A stretch of 38,250 nt of DNA from Rhodobacter sp. CACIA14H1. GTDB taxonomy: Bacteria; Pseudomonadota; Alphaproteobacteria; Rhodobacterales; Rhodobacteraceae. The notes under the pieces were generated by a model. It had not been told where the DNA came from. It ran no database searches and saw only the letters and a program-made list of their open reading frames with translations. Shown piece after piece: positions 1 through 7,495 of this stretch; within the stretch, counting starts at the first letter, position 1; each line of letters starts with the position of its first letter. Position numbers and translations under genes: made by a program. The stretch covers positions 1 through 38,250 of the forward strand of contig AYNO01000014.1 of assembly GCA_000500915.1 (NCBI GenBank), in the 5' to 3' direction.

Positions 1-470
1 TGGGCCACGGCTTCGGGATGCATGGGGCGGATGCGGCCTTCGGCCACCAGTCCGCGCAGGTCGGCCACCATGGTGGCGAAGCCCGAGGACATGAGGATGT
101 CCATGGCGCGGGTTCCAAGGACGGCGGGCGCGTCATGGAACAGGATGCGACGCCGGTCGGGGCGCAGGGCAAGGTCGAGATAGGCATGGAAGCAGGCGCG
201 GAAGGCCTGCCATTTGTCCGGTTCGGCATCGTGGATGCGGTCGAGTTCGGCACCGATTTCGGCATCGACGGCACGCAGGACGGCTTCGAACAGGCCGGCC
301 TTGTTGGTGAAATGGTGGTGCAAGGCGCCACGGGTCACGCCCGCCTCGGCCGCGAGCGCGTCGAGCGAGACTTGCGCGAAACCCTGAGCCGCAAAGGCGG
401 CGCGGGCGGTCGCCACAAGGCGGGCGGCGGTGCGTTCGGCGGTTTCGGCGCGGGTAGGGCGAGTTGACAT
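1..470 (-). CDS. TetR/AcrR family transcriptional regulator (3' end outside window)
   Basis: The minus-strand frame stays open from the ATG at 470 to the window edge (about 156 residues), so the C-terminus is missing. The first 55 residues form a typical TetR helix-turn-helix (RGALHHHFTNKAGLFEAV), followed by the start of a helical ligand-binding domain. It is divergent from the MATE efflux gene. Two palindromes lie between them (467-483 and 498-514), one of which contains its own start codon, so it most likely represses both itself and the pump. There is no Shine-Dalgarno sequence before the ATG, and the mRNA may be leaderless. The inducer is unknown. Family assignment is secure; the regulatory role is inferred from layout. 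Confidence 0.9.
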   Translation of the reverse strand, partial: MSTRPTRAETAERTAARLVATARAAFAAQGFAQVSLDALAAEAGVTRGALHHHFTNKAGLFEAVLRAVDAEIGAELDRIHDAEPDKWQAFRACFHAYLDLALRPDRRRILFHDAPAVLGTRAMDILMSSGFATMVADLRGLVAEGRIRPMHPEAVA

Positions 471-483
471 ACGGTCCGTATGT
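467..483. promoter_or_regulatory. TetR operator O1 (perfect 17-bp palindrome)
   Basis: ACATACGG-T-CCGTATGT is a perfect palindrome with 8-bp arms. It overlaps the start codon of the minus-strand tetR (ATG at 470-468), so repressor bound here would block the gene's own expression. A near-identical copy lies at 498-514, 31 bp away (about three helical turns). Confidence 0.8.
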
Positions 484-497
484 GAGCTAGGGATTTC

Positions 498-514
498 ACA
501 TACGGACGGTATGT
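498..514. promoter_or_regulatory. TetR operator O2
   Basis: ACATACGG-A-CGGTATGT is the same palindrome as O1 with one arm mismatch. It overlaps the ATG at 511, the upstream start candidate of the MATE gene. The in-frame GTG at 535 has a better ribosome site (GGGGAG at 522-527). If that is the real start, this operator lies wholly upstream of the coding region. Confidence 0.78.
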
Positions 515-1902
515 CAATTGCGGGGAGTCGGCAAGTGCCGGGGGGAGCGGACGTCGGGGGTGGCATCGGGGCCGTGTGGCGGCAGGTGCCGGGAATCGTG
601 GGTCTGGCGCTGCCCATCGTGATGGGGCTGGCCGCGTCCACGCTGATCGGGGTCACGGATTCGGTGATGCTGGCGCCTTTGGGTCCGGTGCCGCTGGCGG
701 CGGTGGGCCTGACGGGGGCGGTGGCGGTGCTGTTCTATGCCGCGATCTATGGCCTGCTGTCCGCGCTGTCGGTCCGGATCGGCGCGGCCTGGGGCGCGGG
801 CGAGGGGCGGCGGATTTCCACGATCCTGCGGTCGGGACTGGCGCTGGGGCTGGTCGTGGGGGTGGGCGGGGCGGTCCTGATGGGGGCGATCTGGCCGCTG
901 CTGCCGCTGCTGGGCCAGCCGGACGAGGTGATTGCGGCGATGCCGGCCTACTGGTTCTGGATCTGCGCCTATCTGGTGCCGTTTTCGGTGCTGACGGCGT
1001 TCAAATCCGCCTTCGAGGCGGTGGACAGGCCATGGCTGGGCACGGGATTCGCCTTTCTGGCAGTGGGGATCAACGTGCCGCTGAACTATGTGCTGATCTG
1101 GGGGATCGGGCCCTTTCCGGAACTGGGGCTGACGGGGGCGGGGCTGGCCTCGTTCCTGGCAGAGGCGCTGGCCCTTGTGGCGGCGTTCCTGTGGTGGCTT
1201 TACGCGCCCTCCCTGCGGCGGCTGCGCCTGCGCCGCGTGGTGGAGCGGCGCGAGATGGGGGCCACGCTGCGCGAAGGGGCGCCGCTGGGGGTGATGTATG
1301 TCATCGAGACGGCGTCGGTCAGCGTGGCGACGCTGATGATCGGCGGGTTCGGGACGGTGGCGCTGGCGGGAAACCAGGTGGCGCAGTCGGTGGGCGGGGT
1401 GCTGTACATGCTGCCCCTTGGCGTGGCGGGGGCGGTGGCCATCCGCGTGGCGCAGGAGCGGGGGGCGGGCAATGTGACGGCGCTGCGGCCCATCGCCCTG
1501 GCCGCGGTGGCGGTGGCGATGGTCTGGCTGGTGGGGGCGGCGCTGATGCTGGCTTTCCGGGGCGCGTGGATCGCGGGGCTGGTGACGGACGATCCGGAGG
1601 TGGTGGCGGTCGCGGCGGCGATCTTCCTTGTCTTTGCGCCGATGCAGATTTCGGATGCGGTGCAGTCTTCGATGCTGGGGGCGCTGCGGGGCCTGTCGGA
1701 TACCGCATGGCCTGCGGTGGTGTCGGCCATCGCCTATTGGCCGGTCGCGCTGCCGCTGGGCTGGATGCTGGCGCATGGGGGTGGCATGGGGCCGGCGGGC
1801 ATCTGGGCGGGGTTCATCCTTGCGCTGGCGGGCGCGGGGCTGGCGCTGGCGCTGCGGTTCTGGCGCAGAACGGCCTTGTTGGGGGAAAGCCCGTCGGTCT
1901 AG
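511..1902 (+). CDS. MATE family multidrug efflux transporter
   Basis: Inner-membrane antiporter of the MATE (NorM/DinF) family, which exports cationic drugs using Na+ or H+ gradients. About 460 residues with roughly 12 hydrophobic helices. The first helix carries the family's GLALPIVMGLAAS-type start and a conserved VTDSVMLAPLG segment. The two halves are related, as usual for the family. Start is ambiguous: ATG 511 lies inside an operator and has no ribosome site, while GTG 535 is preceded by GGGGAG at good spacing. It is divergent from the tetR gene and 32 bp upstream of the lyxose isomerase gene, so these two may be cotranscribed. Substrate cannot be told from the sequence. Confidence 0.9.
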   Translation: MSIAGSRQVPGGADVGGGIGAVWRQVPGIVGLALPIVMGLAASTLIGVTDSVMLAPLGPVPLAAVGLTGAVAVLFYAAIYGLLSALSVRIGAAWGAGEGRRISTILRSGLALGLVVGVGGAVLMGAIWPLLPLLGQPDEVIAAMPAYWFWICAYLVPFSVLTAFKSAFEAVDRPWLGTGFAFLAVGINVPLNYVLIWGIGPFPELGLTGAGLASFLAEALALVAAFLWWLYAPSLRRLRLRRVVERREMGATLREGAPLGVMYVIETASVSVATLMIGGFGTVALAGNQVAQSVGGVLYMLPLGVAGAVAIRVAQERGAGNVTALRPIALAAVAVAMVWLVGAALMLAFRGAWIAGLVTDDPEVVAVAAAIFLVFAPMQISDAVQSSMLGALRGLSDTAWPAVVSAIAYWPVALPLGWMLAHGGGMGPAGIWAGFILALAGAGLALALRFWRRTALLGESPSV

Positions 1903-1934
1903 ATGGTGGAAACGGTTTCACGGGGGAGGTTCGG

Positions 1935-2624
1935 ATGAAACGGTCGCGCATCAACGACATCATGGCGGCGGCGGATGACATGATCCGCCATTACGGCTTT
2001 GTCCTGCCGCCCTTCGCCTATTGGACGCCGGACGAATTCAGGTCGCGCAAGGCCGGGGCGCAGGCGATCATCGGGGCGCGGATGGGCTGGGACATCACGG
2101 ATTACGGGCAGGGGGCGTTCGACGAGCTGGGCCTGTTCCTGTTCACGCTGCGCAACGGGCGGCTGGCGGACCTGCAGCGGGGCGGGGGCATGTGCTATGC
2201 CGAGAAGCTGCTGATCTCGCGCAAGGACCAGCATTCGCCCTGCCATACCCATGTGATCAAGGCCGAGGACATCATCAACCGCGGCGGCGCGAAGCTGGCC
2301 GTGCGGCTGAACGGGTCCAATCCGGACGGGTCCTTTTCCGAGACGGCGGGCGGCGTGGTCTATTGCGATGGCGTGGCGCGGCCCTTCACCGGGGGCGAGG
2401 TGATCCTGCTGTCGCCGGGCGAGAGCGTGACGCTGCTGCCGGGGGACTGGCACGCCTTCTGGGGCGAGGGGGGCGACGTGCTGATCGGCGAGGTGTCCAC
2501 GGTCAATGACGACGTGACGGACAACGTCTTCGTGTCGAAGAAGATCGGGCGGTTCTCGGCGATCGAGGAGGATGTCGCGCCGACGCATCTGCTGGTGAGC
2601 GATTACGACCGCTGGCTGGCCTGA
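1935..2624 (+). CDS. D-lyxose ketol-isomerase family protein
   Basis: A cupin-fold sugar isomerase of 229 residues, the usual size for the D-lyxose isomerase family (interconverts D-lyxose and D-xylulose, and often D-mannose and D-fructose). Visible family motifs are YAEKLLISRKDQ, the metal-binding HTH segment followed by KAEDIINRGG, the cupin turn SPGESVTLLPGDWHAFWGEG, and GEVSTVNDD near the end. Start ATG 1935 has GGGGAGG at 1923-1929. No sugar transporter or kinase is adjacent; it follows the MATE gene by 32 bp. Family is secure; the physiological substrate is not known. Confidence 0.85.
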   Translation: MKRSRINDIMAAADDMIRHYGFVLPPFAYWTPDEFRSRKAGAQAIIGARMGWDITDYGQGAFDELGLFLFTLRNGRLADLQRGGGMCYAEKLLISRKDQHSPCHTHVIKAEDIINRGGAKLAVRLNGSNPDGSFSETAGGVVYCDGVARPFTGGEVILLSPGESVTLLPGDWHAFWGEGGDVLIGEVSTVNDDVTDNVFVSKKIGRFSAIEEDVAPTHLLVSDYDRWLA

Positions 2625-2627
2625 ATG

Positions 2628-2653
2628 GTAGGGTGCGCCATGGCGCACCCTAC
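2628..2653. repeat. Palindromic intergenic repeat, copy 1
   Basis: A perfect 26-bp palindrome with arms GTAGGGTGCGCCA / TGGCGCACCCTAC. It sits 3 bp after the lyxose isomerase stop and 13 bp before the stop of the opposing L,D-transpeptidase gene. Two more copies occur at 32426-32451 and 32498-32521. As RNA it would fold into a 13-bp hairpin from either strand and could act as a bidirectional terminator, but no U-tract follows. Confidence 0.85.
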
Positions 2654-2666
2654 GTTTCCGTTCCGG

Positions 2667-3470
2667 TCAGACCTGTTTCGGCGCGATCAGTTCGGGGTCC
2701 AGGGGGACCGGCGCGGGCAGCGGGGGCATCACCGGTTCCGGCACTGCCGCAGGGGTCGCAGCCTTCGGCTTCGGGGCCGGGGGCGGCAGGGACAGGCGGG
2801 TGGGATACTGGCCATCGCGGGTCAGGACCACGACCTTCTCGCCGCCCTTGAGCCGGCTGTAGAGGTCGATCACGTCCTGATTGATCATGCGGATGCAGCC
2901 GGACGAGGCATTCCGCCCGATGGACCGCCATTCCGGCGTGCCGTGGATGCGGTAGCCGTAATCCACGCCATTCGTCGTCAGGTAGATCGCGCGGGCGCCG
3001 AGCGGGTTGGTCGGGCCGCCGGGCTGGCCGTCCTTCCACTTCGCCAGTTTCGGGTCGCGGGCGATCATTTCCGGCGGCGGGGTCCATGTGGGCCAGGGCT
3101 TGCGTTCGTTGACGATGGCCGTGCCCGACCATTCGAAGCCCGCACGGCCCACCGAGATTCCGTAGCGGATCGCCTGGTTCTTGCCGGTGACGTAGTGCAG
3201 CACGCGCTGCGACGGGTTCACGATGATGGTTCCCGGCGCCTCGTCCGTGGGGAAATAGACGGTCTGGCGGCGGAACTGCTGCGGGATCTCCTCCACCGGG
3301 AGGGCGGGGATGTCGATGTTGGCATCCTTGGTCGCCAGATAGGCGTCGGGCACCTCTTTCGGGGCGGGGGCCTTGGCGAGACCGGATTCGACCATGGAAG
3401 GGTCCGGCATACAGGCGGAGAGGGCGGCGAGAAGGGCCGTGGCAATGGCGGTTCTGAGAAGGGCGCGCAT
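2667..3470 (-). CDS. L,D-transpeptidase (YkuD) lipoprotein
   Basis: A 267-residue exported cell-wall enzyme. The N-terminus is a lipoprotein signal with lipobox LSAC at about residues 17-20, so it is probably anchored to a periplasmic membrane face. The YkuD domain spans roughly residues 70-225 and has the catalytic signature YRIHGTPEWRSIG...SSGCIRM (catalytic Cys and His). Such enzymes make 3-3 peptidoglycan cross-links or attach proteins to peptidoglycan using an active-site cysteine. The C-terminal 40 residues are proline/alanine-rich and look disordered. Convergent with the lyxose isomerase gene across the palindromic repeat; divergent from ribBA. Confidence 0.92.
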   Translation of the reverse strand: MRALLRTAIATALLAALSACMPDPSMVESGLAKAPAPKEVPDAYLATKDANIDIPALPVEEIPQQFRRQTVYFPTDEAPGTIIVNPSQRVLHYVTGKNQAIRYGISVGRAGFEWSGTAIVNERKPWPTWTPPPEMIARDPKLAKWKDGQPGGPTNPLGARAIYLTTNGVDYGYRIHGTPEWRSIGRNASSGCIRMINQDVIDLYSRLKGGEKVVVLTRDGQYPTRLSLPPPAPKPKAATPAAVPEPVMPPLPAPVPLDPELIAPKQV

Positions 3471-3745
3471 GAATTGTCGATCCGTCGAATGGCACCGCTG
3501 GCAGCGGATGGGGCTGGCACTTGCCCGAAGGATTATCCAGAGGGACGGGAGGCGTCAAAGAATCAAAGCGGTGCGGTCGGGGCGAGGGGCACCGATGGCC
3601 GTCCGCGAGTCGCAGAATGGCCACAGTGGCAGGGCATCGCGGCGCCCTGTCCGTCGCTGCACAGCGGTTGTGCGTCGGCTCTCCTCTGGCCTTCGGACGC
3701 GCTGCGCGTTAGGACGGCGGGCGAGAGCTGCCGGAGCCTGCTGCC

Positions 3746-4843
3746 ATGAGCGATACCAAGACCGACTTTTCGGATGCCATCTCCTCGGTCGAGGAGATCA
3801 TCGAGGATGCCCGCAACGGGCGGATGTTCATCCTTGTCGATCACGAGGACCGCGAGAACGAGGGGGATCTGGTGATCCCCGCGCAGATGTGCACGCCCAA
3901 TGCCATCAATTTCATGGCCACCCACGGGCGCGGGCTTATCTGTCTGGCGCTGACGGCGGAGCGGGTGGACCAGCTGGGCCTGCAGCTGATGGACCGCAAG
4001 AATTCGTCGCGCCATTCGTCGGCCTTCACCCTGTCGATCGAGGCGGTGGAGGGGATCGCCACGGGCATTTCCGCCGCCGACCGGGCGCGGACGGTGGCGG
4101 TGGCGACCGACCCGACGAAGGGGGCGGCGGACATCGCCTCTCCGGGGCATATCTTCCCGCTGCGGGCGCGGGACGGGGGCGTGCTGGTGCGGGCGGGGCA
4201 TACGGAGGCTGCCGTGGATGTCAGCCGGCTGGCGGGGCTGAACCCGTCGGGCGTGATCTGCGAGGTGATGAACGACGACGGCACCATGGCGCGGCTGCCG
4301 GACCTGATTTCCTTCGCGCAGAAGCACGGGCTGAAGATCGGGACGATTTCCGACCTGATCGCCTATCGCCGGCGGCATGACAGTCTGGTGAAGGAAAAGG
4401 CCGTGCGGGCCGTGACCTCGGTCCATGGCGGGGACTGGCTGATGCGGGTCTATGCCGACGAGATGCAGGGGGCCGAGCATGTGGTCCTGACCAAGGGCGA
4501 CCTGACGGGGGATGCGCCGGTGCTGGTGCGGGTCCACAGCCTGAACCCGCTGGAGGATGTGCTGGGCATCGGCGGGGGCGGCGACCTGCCCGCCGCGATG
4601 CGGACCATCGCCGCCGAGGGGCGGGGCGTGGTCGTCCTGCTGCGCGACATTTCGATGAAGATGGTCGAGGATGGCGAGCATTCGCCGCAGACGCTGCGGC
4701 AATACGGGATCGGGGCGCAGATCCTGTCGGCGCTGGGGCTGCACACGATCACGCTGGTCACCAATTCGGCGCAGCCGAAGGTGGTGGGGCTGGAAGGCTA
4801 TGGCCTGTCCATCGCGGGCACGCGTTCCATGCGGGGGGAGTGA
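3746..4843 (+). CDS. ribB: RibBA-type 3,4-dihydroxy-2-butanone 4-phosphate synthase with degenerate GTP cyclohydrolase II domain
   Basis: First enzyme of the ribulose-5-phosphate branch of riboflavin synthesis, 365 residues. The N-terminal RibB domain (about 1-205) is complete: DHEDRENEGD acidic loop at 33-41 and GHTEAAVDVSRLAG near 151. The C-terminal half aligns with RibA, but at about 251-270 GDLTGD is followed by APVLVRVHS instead of the C-x10-C-x-C zinc cluster. GTP cyclohydrolase II activity is therefore unlikely, and a separate RibA is expected elsewhere. ribH follows after 3 bp and nusB overlaps that. The 275-bp upstream region shows no FMN-riboswitch core. GGAG at 3733-3736 supports the start. 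Confidence 0.93.
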   Translation: MSDTKTDFSDAISSVEEIIEDARNGRMFILVDHEDRENEGDLVIPAQMCTPNAINFMATHGRGLICLALTAERVDQLGLQLMDRKNSSRHSSAFTLSIEAVEGIATGISAADRARTVAVATDPTKGAADIASPGHIFPLRARDGGVLVRAGHTEAAVDVSRLAGLNPSGVICEVMNDDGTMARLPDLISFAQKHGLKIGTISDLIAYRRRHDSLVKEKAVRAVTSVHGGDWLMRVYADEMQGAEHVVLTKGDLTGDAPVLVRVHSLNPLEDVLGIGGGGDLPAAMRTIAAEGRGVVVLLRDISMKMVEDGEHSPQTLRQYGIGAQILSALGLHTITLVTNSAQPKVVGLEGYGLSIAGTRSMRGE

Positions 4844-4846
4844 GTC

Positions 4847-5347
4847 ATGGCGGGTTCGGAACAGCATTACATCCTGCCTTTGCCGGCCTTCGACCGGCCG
4901 GTGAAGCTGCTGGTCGTGGTGGCGCCCTATTACAGGGACATCGCGGATAACCTGATCGCCGGGGCCAAGGCCAAGGCTGCGGCCTGCGGGGCCGAGGTCG
5001 ATGTGGTCGAGGTGCCCGGTGCGCTGGAAGTGCCGACGGCCATCGCCATGGCCGAGCGGATGGCCAAATATGACGGCTATGTCGCGCTGGGCTGCGTGAT
5101 CCGGGGCGAGACGACGCATTACGACACGGTCTGCAATGATTCCAGCCGCGGACTTACCCTGCTGGGCCTGCAGGGGGCCTGTATCGGCAACGGCATCCTG
5201 ACGGTGGAGAACCGCGCACAGGCCGAGGTGCGGGCGGACCCGCACGGGCAGGACAAGGGCGGCGGGGCTGCGGCTGCGGCCTTGCATCTGGTCGCGCTTT
5301 CGCGCAAGTGGGCCGGCCAGACCAAGGGGATCGGATTCCGCGCATGA
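4847..5347 (+). CDS. ribH: 6,7-dimethyl-8-ribityllumazine synthase
   Basis: Condenses 5-amino-6-ribitylaminouracil with dihydroxybutanone phosphate, the penultimate step of riboflavin synthesis. 166 residues, normal family length. Family motifs: VPGALEVP at about 56-63 (substrate loop), GCVIRGETTHYD at 82-93 with the catalytic histidine at 91, and GILTVEN near 120. It starts 3 bp after ribBA, which makes its substrate, and its stop overlaps the nusB start (ATGA), so the three genes form one transcription unit. A NusB partner after RibH is a common order in alphaproteobacteria. Confidence 0.96.
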   Translation: MAGSEQHYILPLPAFDRPVKLLVVVAPYYRDIADNLIAGAKAKAAACGAEVDVVEVPGALEVPTAIAMAERMAKYDGYVALGCVIRGETTHYDTVCNDSSRGLTLLGLQGACIGNGILTVENRAQAEVRADPHGQDKGGGAAAAALHLVALSRKWAGQTKGIGFRA

Positions 5348-5808
5348 CCACCGCGCCAGACACCAAGCAGATGAGATCGGCCGCCCGGCTGTTTGCCGTG
5401 CAGGCGCTGTTCCAGATGGAGACCAGCGGCCAGACGGTCGAATCCGTGGTGCGCGAGTTCGAGACGCACCGTTTCGGCGAGGTGCTGGAAGAAGGCGAGA
5501 TGGCGGAAGGCGATCCGAAGCATTTCCGCAAGGTGGTGGATGGCGCGGTCAACTGGCAGGCGAAGATCGACCAGATGACCGACCGGGCGCTGGTGGCGAA
5601 ATGGCCCATCGACCGGATCGACCCGGTGATCCGCGCCCTGTTCCGGGCCGCGGGCGCCGAGCTGGTGGACATGGACACCCCGCCCAAGGTGGTGATCAAC
5701 GAATATGTGGATGTGGCGAAGGCCTTCTTCCCGGACAGGAAGGAGTCGAAGTTCGTCAATGCCGTGCTGGACCACATGGCACGCGAGGCGAAGCCTGCGG
5801 CATTCTGA
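5344..5808 (+). CDS. nusB: Transcription antitermination factor NusB
   Basis: An all-helical RNA-binding protein that, with NusE (ribosomal protein S10), binds boxA RNA in rRNA operons and prevents premature termination. 154 residues. The N-terminal RSAARLFAVQALFQME and the C-terminal PPKVVINEYVDVAKAF...KFVNAVLDHM segments are the family hallmarks. Start ATG 5344 overlaps the ribH stop in an ATGA arrangement; a longer in-frame start at 5308 would run 40 bp into ribH and is not preferred. Last gene of the riboflavin unit. Confidence 0.95.
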   Translation: MTTAPDTKQMRSAARLFAVQALFQMETSGQTVESVVREFETHRFGEVLEEGEMAEGDPKHFRKVVDGAVNWQAKIDQMTDRALVAKWPIDRIDPVIRALFRAAGAELVDMDTPPKVVINEYVDVAKAFFPDRKESKFVNAVLDHMAREAKPAAF

Positions 5809-5813
5809 TGCGG

Positions 5814-5837
5814 TTTCCCGCCACGATGGGCGGGAAA
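5814..5837 (+). terminator. Stem-loop after nusB
   Basis: TTTCCCGCC and GGCGGGAAA form a perfect 9-bp stem with a 6-nt loop, 5 bp after the nusB stop. No run of T follows, so it is either a weak terminator or a 3'-end stabiliser. Confidence 0.5.
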
Positions 5838-5927
5838 GGGCGCATTTGCCGGGCCTGCGGCAAAAAGGGACTGGCGGGGCGGTGAACAGGGGCTAGGCTT
5901 GACCTGTAGCCGAGAGGAGTCGCCGCC

Positions 5928-6245
5928 ATGCCGAAGCTTGTCCGTCTGTACATCAACAGCATCGCCATCGGCTTTGCGCTGTCCTGCGGGTTCGTCGTGG
6001 CGCTGGTCGTGATGGATGTCGCGGGCCTGCGCGGGCTGATCCTCGGGTCCGAGATCGGCTGGGTCGCGGCGGCGATGATGGTCGTGTTCAACGGCGTGAT
6101 CTTTTCCGGTGCGCAATTCGGTTTCGCCGTGATGCGCATGGCCGACGAAGACGAGGGGCCGCGTGGCGGTCGTCCCATCCGGATGGAGGCCGTGCCGGTT
6201 CCCGTGACCGTGCGGCAGCCTGCGCAGGTCCTGAAGCGGCGCTGA
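5928..6245 (+). CDS. Small two-helix membrane protein, function unknown
   Basis: 105 residues. Two hydrophobic segments (about 10-33 and 43-66) are followed by a charged, proline- and arginine-rich tail of about 35 residues. Start ATG 5928 has GAGAGGAG about 8 bp upstream, supporting real translation. It stands alone between nusB and mmcB, in the same direction. I do not recognise a named family and assign no function; the tail may face the cytoplasm given its positive charge. Confidence 0.7.
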   Translation: MPKLVRLYINSIAIGFALSCGFVVALVVMDVAGLRGLILGSEIGWVAAAMMVVFNGVIFSGAQFGFAVMRMADEDEGPRGGRPIRMEAVPVPVTVRQPAQVLKRR

Positions 6246-6578
6246 GGGATATCTTCCGCATAGGAATATCATGCCCGGCGATCGTCGCGGCCGGTTCGGG
6301 GTTCCGGACGGCAGCGCGACCGGCGGCAGCGTTGCGGAAGGAAAGTGGCGGGCCCGCAGCGACCGTGGATGGCGTGATTTCCCGAGAGCCAGAGGTCTCA
6401 GGTGGGAACCAGGTAGCAGGACCAGGATCCTGCCAGAGCCAGCCCCCGTTCGCTTGCTTATCGGCCACTGGAAAAGAGCCTCGCACGCGAAGAGCAGCAC
6501 CCGCCGTTTCCTGAGATAGGCCGCAAGCCGCCCCGATGCAAGCGCGGCGGGGCGGTCAACCCGGGGGGCTTGCGCGAT
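6246..6578. other. About 330-bp intergenic gap with inverted repeats, no gene seen
   Basis: No convincing coding frame is present. GCAGGA (6416-6421) and TCCTGC (6428-6433) can form a hairpin. TCTCAGG (6396-6402) is complementary to CCTGAGA (6510-6516), which could close a structure of about 120 nt. These matches are short enough to arise by chance. I looked for 6S, SRP and tmRNA cores and could not confirm any. Confidence 0.35.
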
Positions 6579-6593
6579 GTTCACGATTGGTTC
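6579..6593 (+). promoter_or_regulatory. LexA (SOS) box upstream of mmcB
   Basis: GTTC-ACGATTG-GTTC matches exactly the alphaproteobacterial LexA direct repeat GTTC-N7-GTTC. It ends directly before the ATG at 6594 and 12 bp before the ATG at 6606, where bound LexA would block mmcB transcription until DNA damage. Confidence 0.85.
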
Positions 6594-6605
6594 ATGTTTG
6601 CGGGC

Positions 6606-7076
6606 ATGGACCAGACCGTTGACGCCCTTCCCGTGATGCCCGGCCAGCGCCTTGCGCGCGGGGTCTGCCGTGCGCTGCGGGCGATGGATTTCGTGACGGT
6701 GGAAGAGTTGGTGCCGACACCCGGTCTGCGGGTGGATGTGATGGGGCTGGGTCCGAAGGGCGAGGTCTGGGTGGTAGAGTGCAAATCCGGCCGTGCGGAC
6801 TTCGCGGCGGACCGGAAGTGGCAGGGCTATCTGGAATGGTGCGACCGGTTCTTCTGGGCTGTGGACGGGGAGTTTCCGGTAGATCTGCTGCCGCAGGGGA
6901 CGGGGCTGATCCTTGCCGATGCCTATGATGCGGAAATCCTGCGGATGGGTCCGGAAACGCCACTGGCCGCGGCACGGCGCAAGGTGATGGTGCAGAAATT
7001 CGCGCGTCATGCCGCGACACGCCTGCAGGCGTTGCGCGATCCGGCGGGGTTCGGGCAGGGGTCCGGCTGGGTCTAG
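6606..7076 (+). CDS. mmcB: MmcB family DNA repair protein (SOS-controlled)
   Basis: A putative PD-(D/E)xK-type nuclease; in Caulobacter MmcB is an SOS-induced protein involved in mitomycin C and alkylation damage repair. 156 residues from ATG 6606; ATG 6594 in the same frame is an alternative. The catalytic core is visible as D44 (LRVDVMGL) and E58-x-K60 (VVECKSGRADF), followed by KWQGYLEWCDRFFWAVDGEFP, a hallmark of this family. A perfect LexA box lies just upstream. The stop overlaps the stop of the small convergent gene by 4 bp (shared CTAG). Confidence 0.88.
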   Translation: MDQTVDALPVMPGQRLARGVCRALRAMDFVTVEELVPTPGLRVDVMGLGPKGEVWVVECKSGRADFAADRKWQGYLEWCDRFFWAVDGEFPVDLLPQGTGLILADAYDAEILRMGPETPLAAARRKVMVQKFARHAATRLQALRDPAGFGQGSGWV

Positions 7077-7300
7077 CGGCGTTTGGGCTTGGCGTTACCC
7101 GGGTTGCCCCCTTTGCCGATGGCACGGGCGGCTTCGGCGGCGGCGCGGAGTTCCTCGGCGATTTCCTCGGCCTCGTCGGGGTCGAAGTCGAGGGGCAGTT
7201 CGATGCCGCCTTCCGCCTCGACATAGATGCGGACCATGCCGTGATCGGTCGGCCCGATCTGGAGGTTGGCGGCGATGTCGCTTTGCTTGTCGATGCCCAT
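7073..7300 (-). CDS. Small acidic conserved protein (DUF6324-like)
   Basis: 75 residues. Start ATG 7300 is preceded by AGGAGG at good spacing, so it is preferred over a start at 7327. The sequence GIDKQSDIAANLQIGPTDHGMVRIYVEAEGG is followed by an acidic helical stretch (DPDEAEEIAEELRAAAEAARA) and a basic tail ending in KPKRR. I believe this matches a short DUF6324-type family common in Rhodobacterales, recalled rather than searched. Convergent with mmcB; the stop codons overlap by 4 bp. Function unknown. Confidence 0.75.
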   Translation of the reverse strand: MGIDKQSDIAANLQIGPTDHGMVRIYVEAEGGIELPLDFDPDEAEEIAEELRAAAEAARAIGKGGNPGNAKPKRR

Positions 7301-7418
7301 GGCGGCCTCCTGTTGCCTTGTGCCCATGGCCTATCGCGGGTGCGGGGCAGAGGCAAGCGGCGGCCGTGCAATCGCCCCCTTGCAATCGCCCGAGGGCAGG
7401 GGTAAATGGCGCCCCAGT

Positions 7419-7495
7419 GCCGCCTTAGCTCAGTTGGTTAGAGCACCAGATTGTGGATCTGGGGGTCCCCCGTTCGAGCCGGGGAGGCGGTACCA
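7419..7495 (+). tRNA. tRNA-His (GTG)
   Basis: Complete cloverleaf: acceptor GCCGCCT / AGGCGGT, D arm GCTC...GAGC, anticodon stem CCAGA / TCTGG with loop TTGTGGA (anticodon GTG), T arm CCCCG-TTCGAGC-CGGGG, discriminator A73 at 7492 and an encoded CCA at 7493-7495. Position 1 pairs as G1.U72, and the base before it is T, not the usual G-1. Loss of G-1 with U72 and A73 is the known alphaproteobacterial pattern, read by a matching histidyl-tRNA synthetase. Confidence 0.97.

Noticed and set aside
2633-2851. Small frames starting MRHGAPY inside the palindromic repeats
   Set aside because: The ATG is the centre of the palindrome, and the downstream translation has no conserved feature.
3471-3745. 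FMN riboswitch before ribBA
   Set aside because: The conserved core pieces such as ACCGGCGGT were not found in the 275-bp region upstream.
6340-6530. 6S or SRP RNA in the gap before mmcB
   Set aside because: The SRP loop GGAAGNAGC and a convincing 6S bubble could not be identified by eye; base-pair matches are too short.
7419-7495. Duplicated tRNA-His 3' end as attR of an integrated island
   Set aside because: No second copy of the T-arm and acceptor sequence was found in the window.
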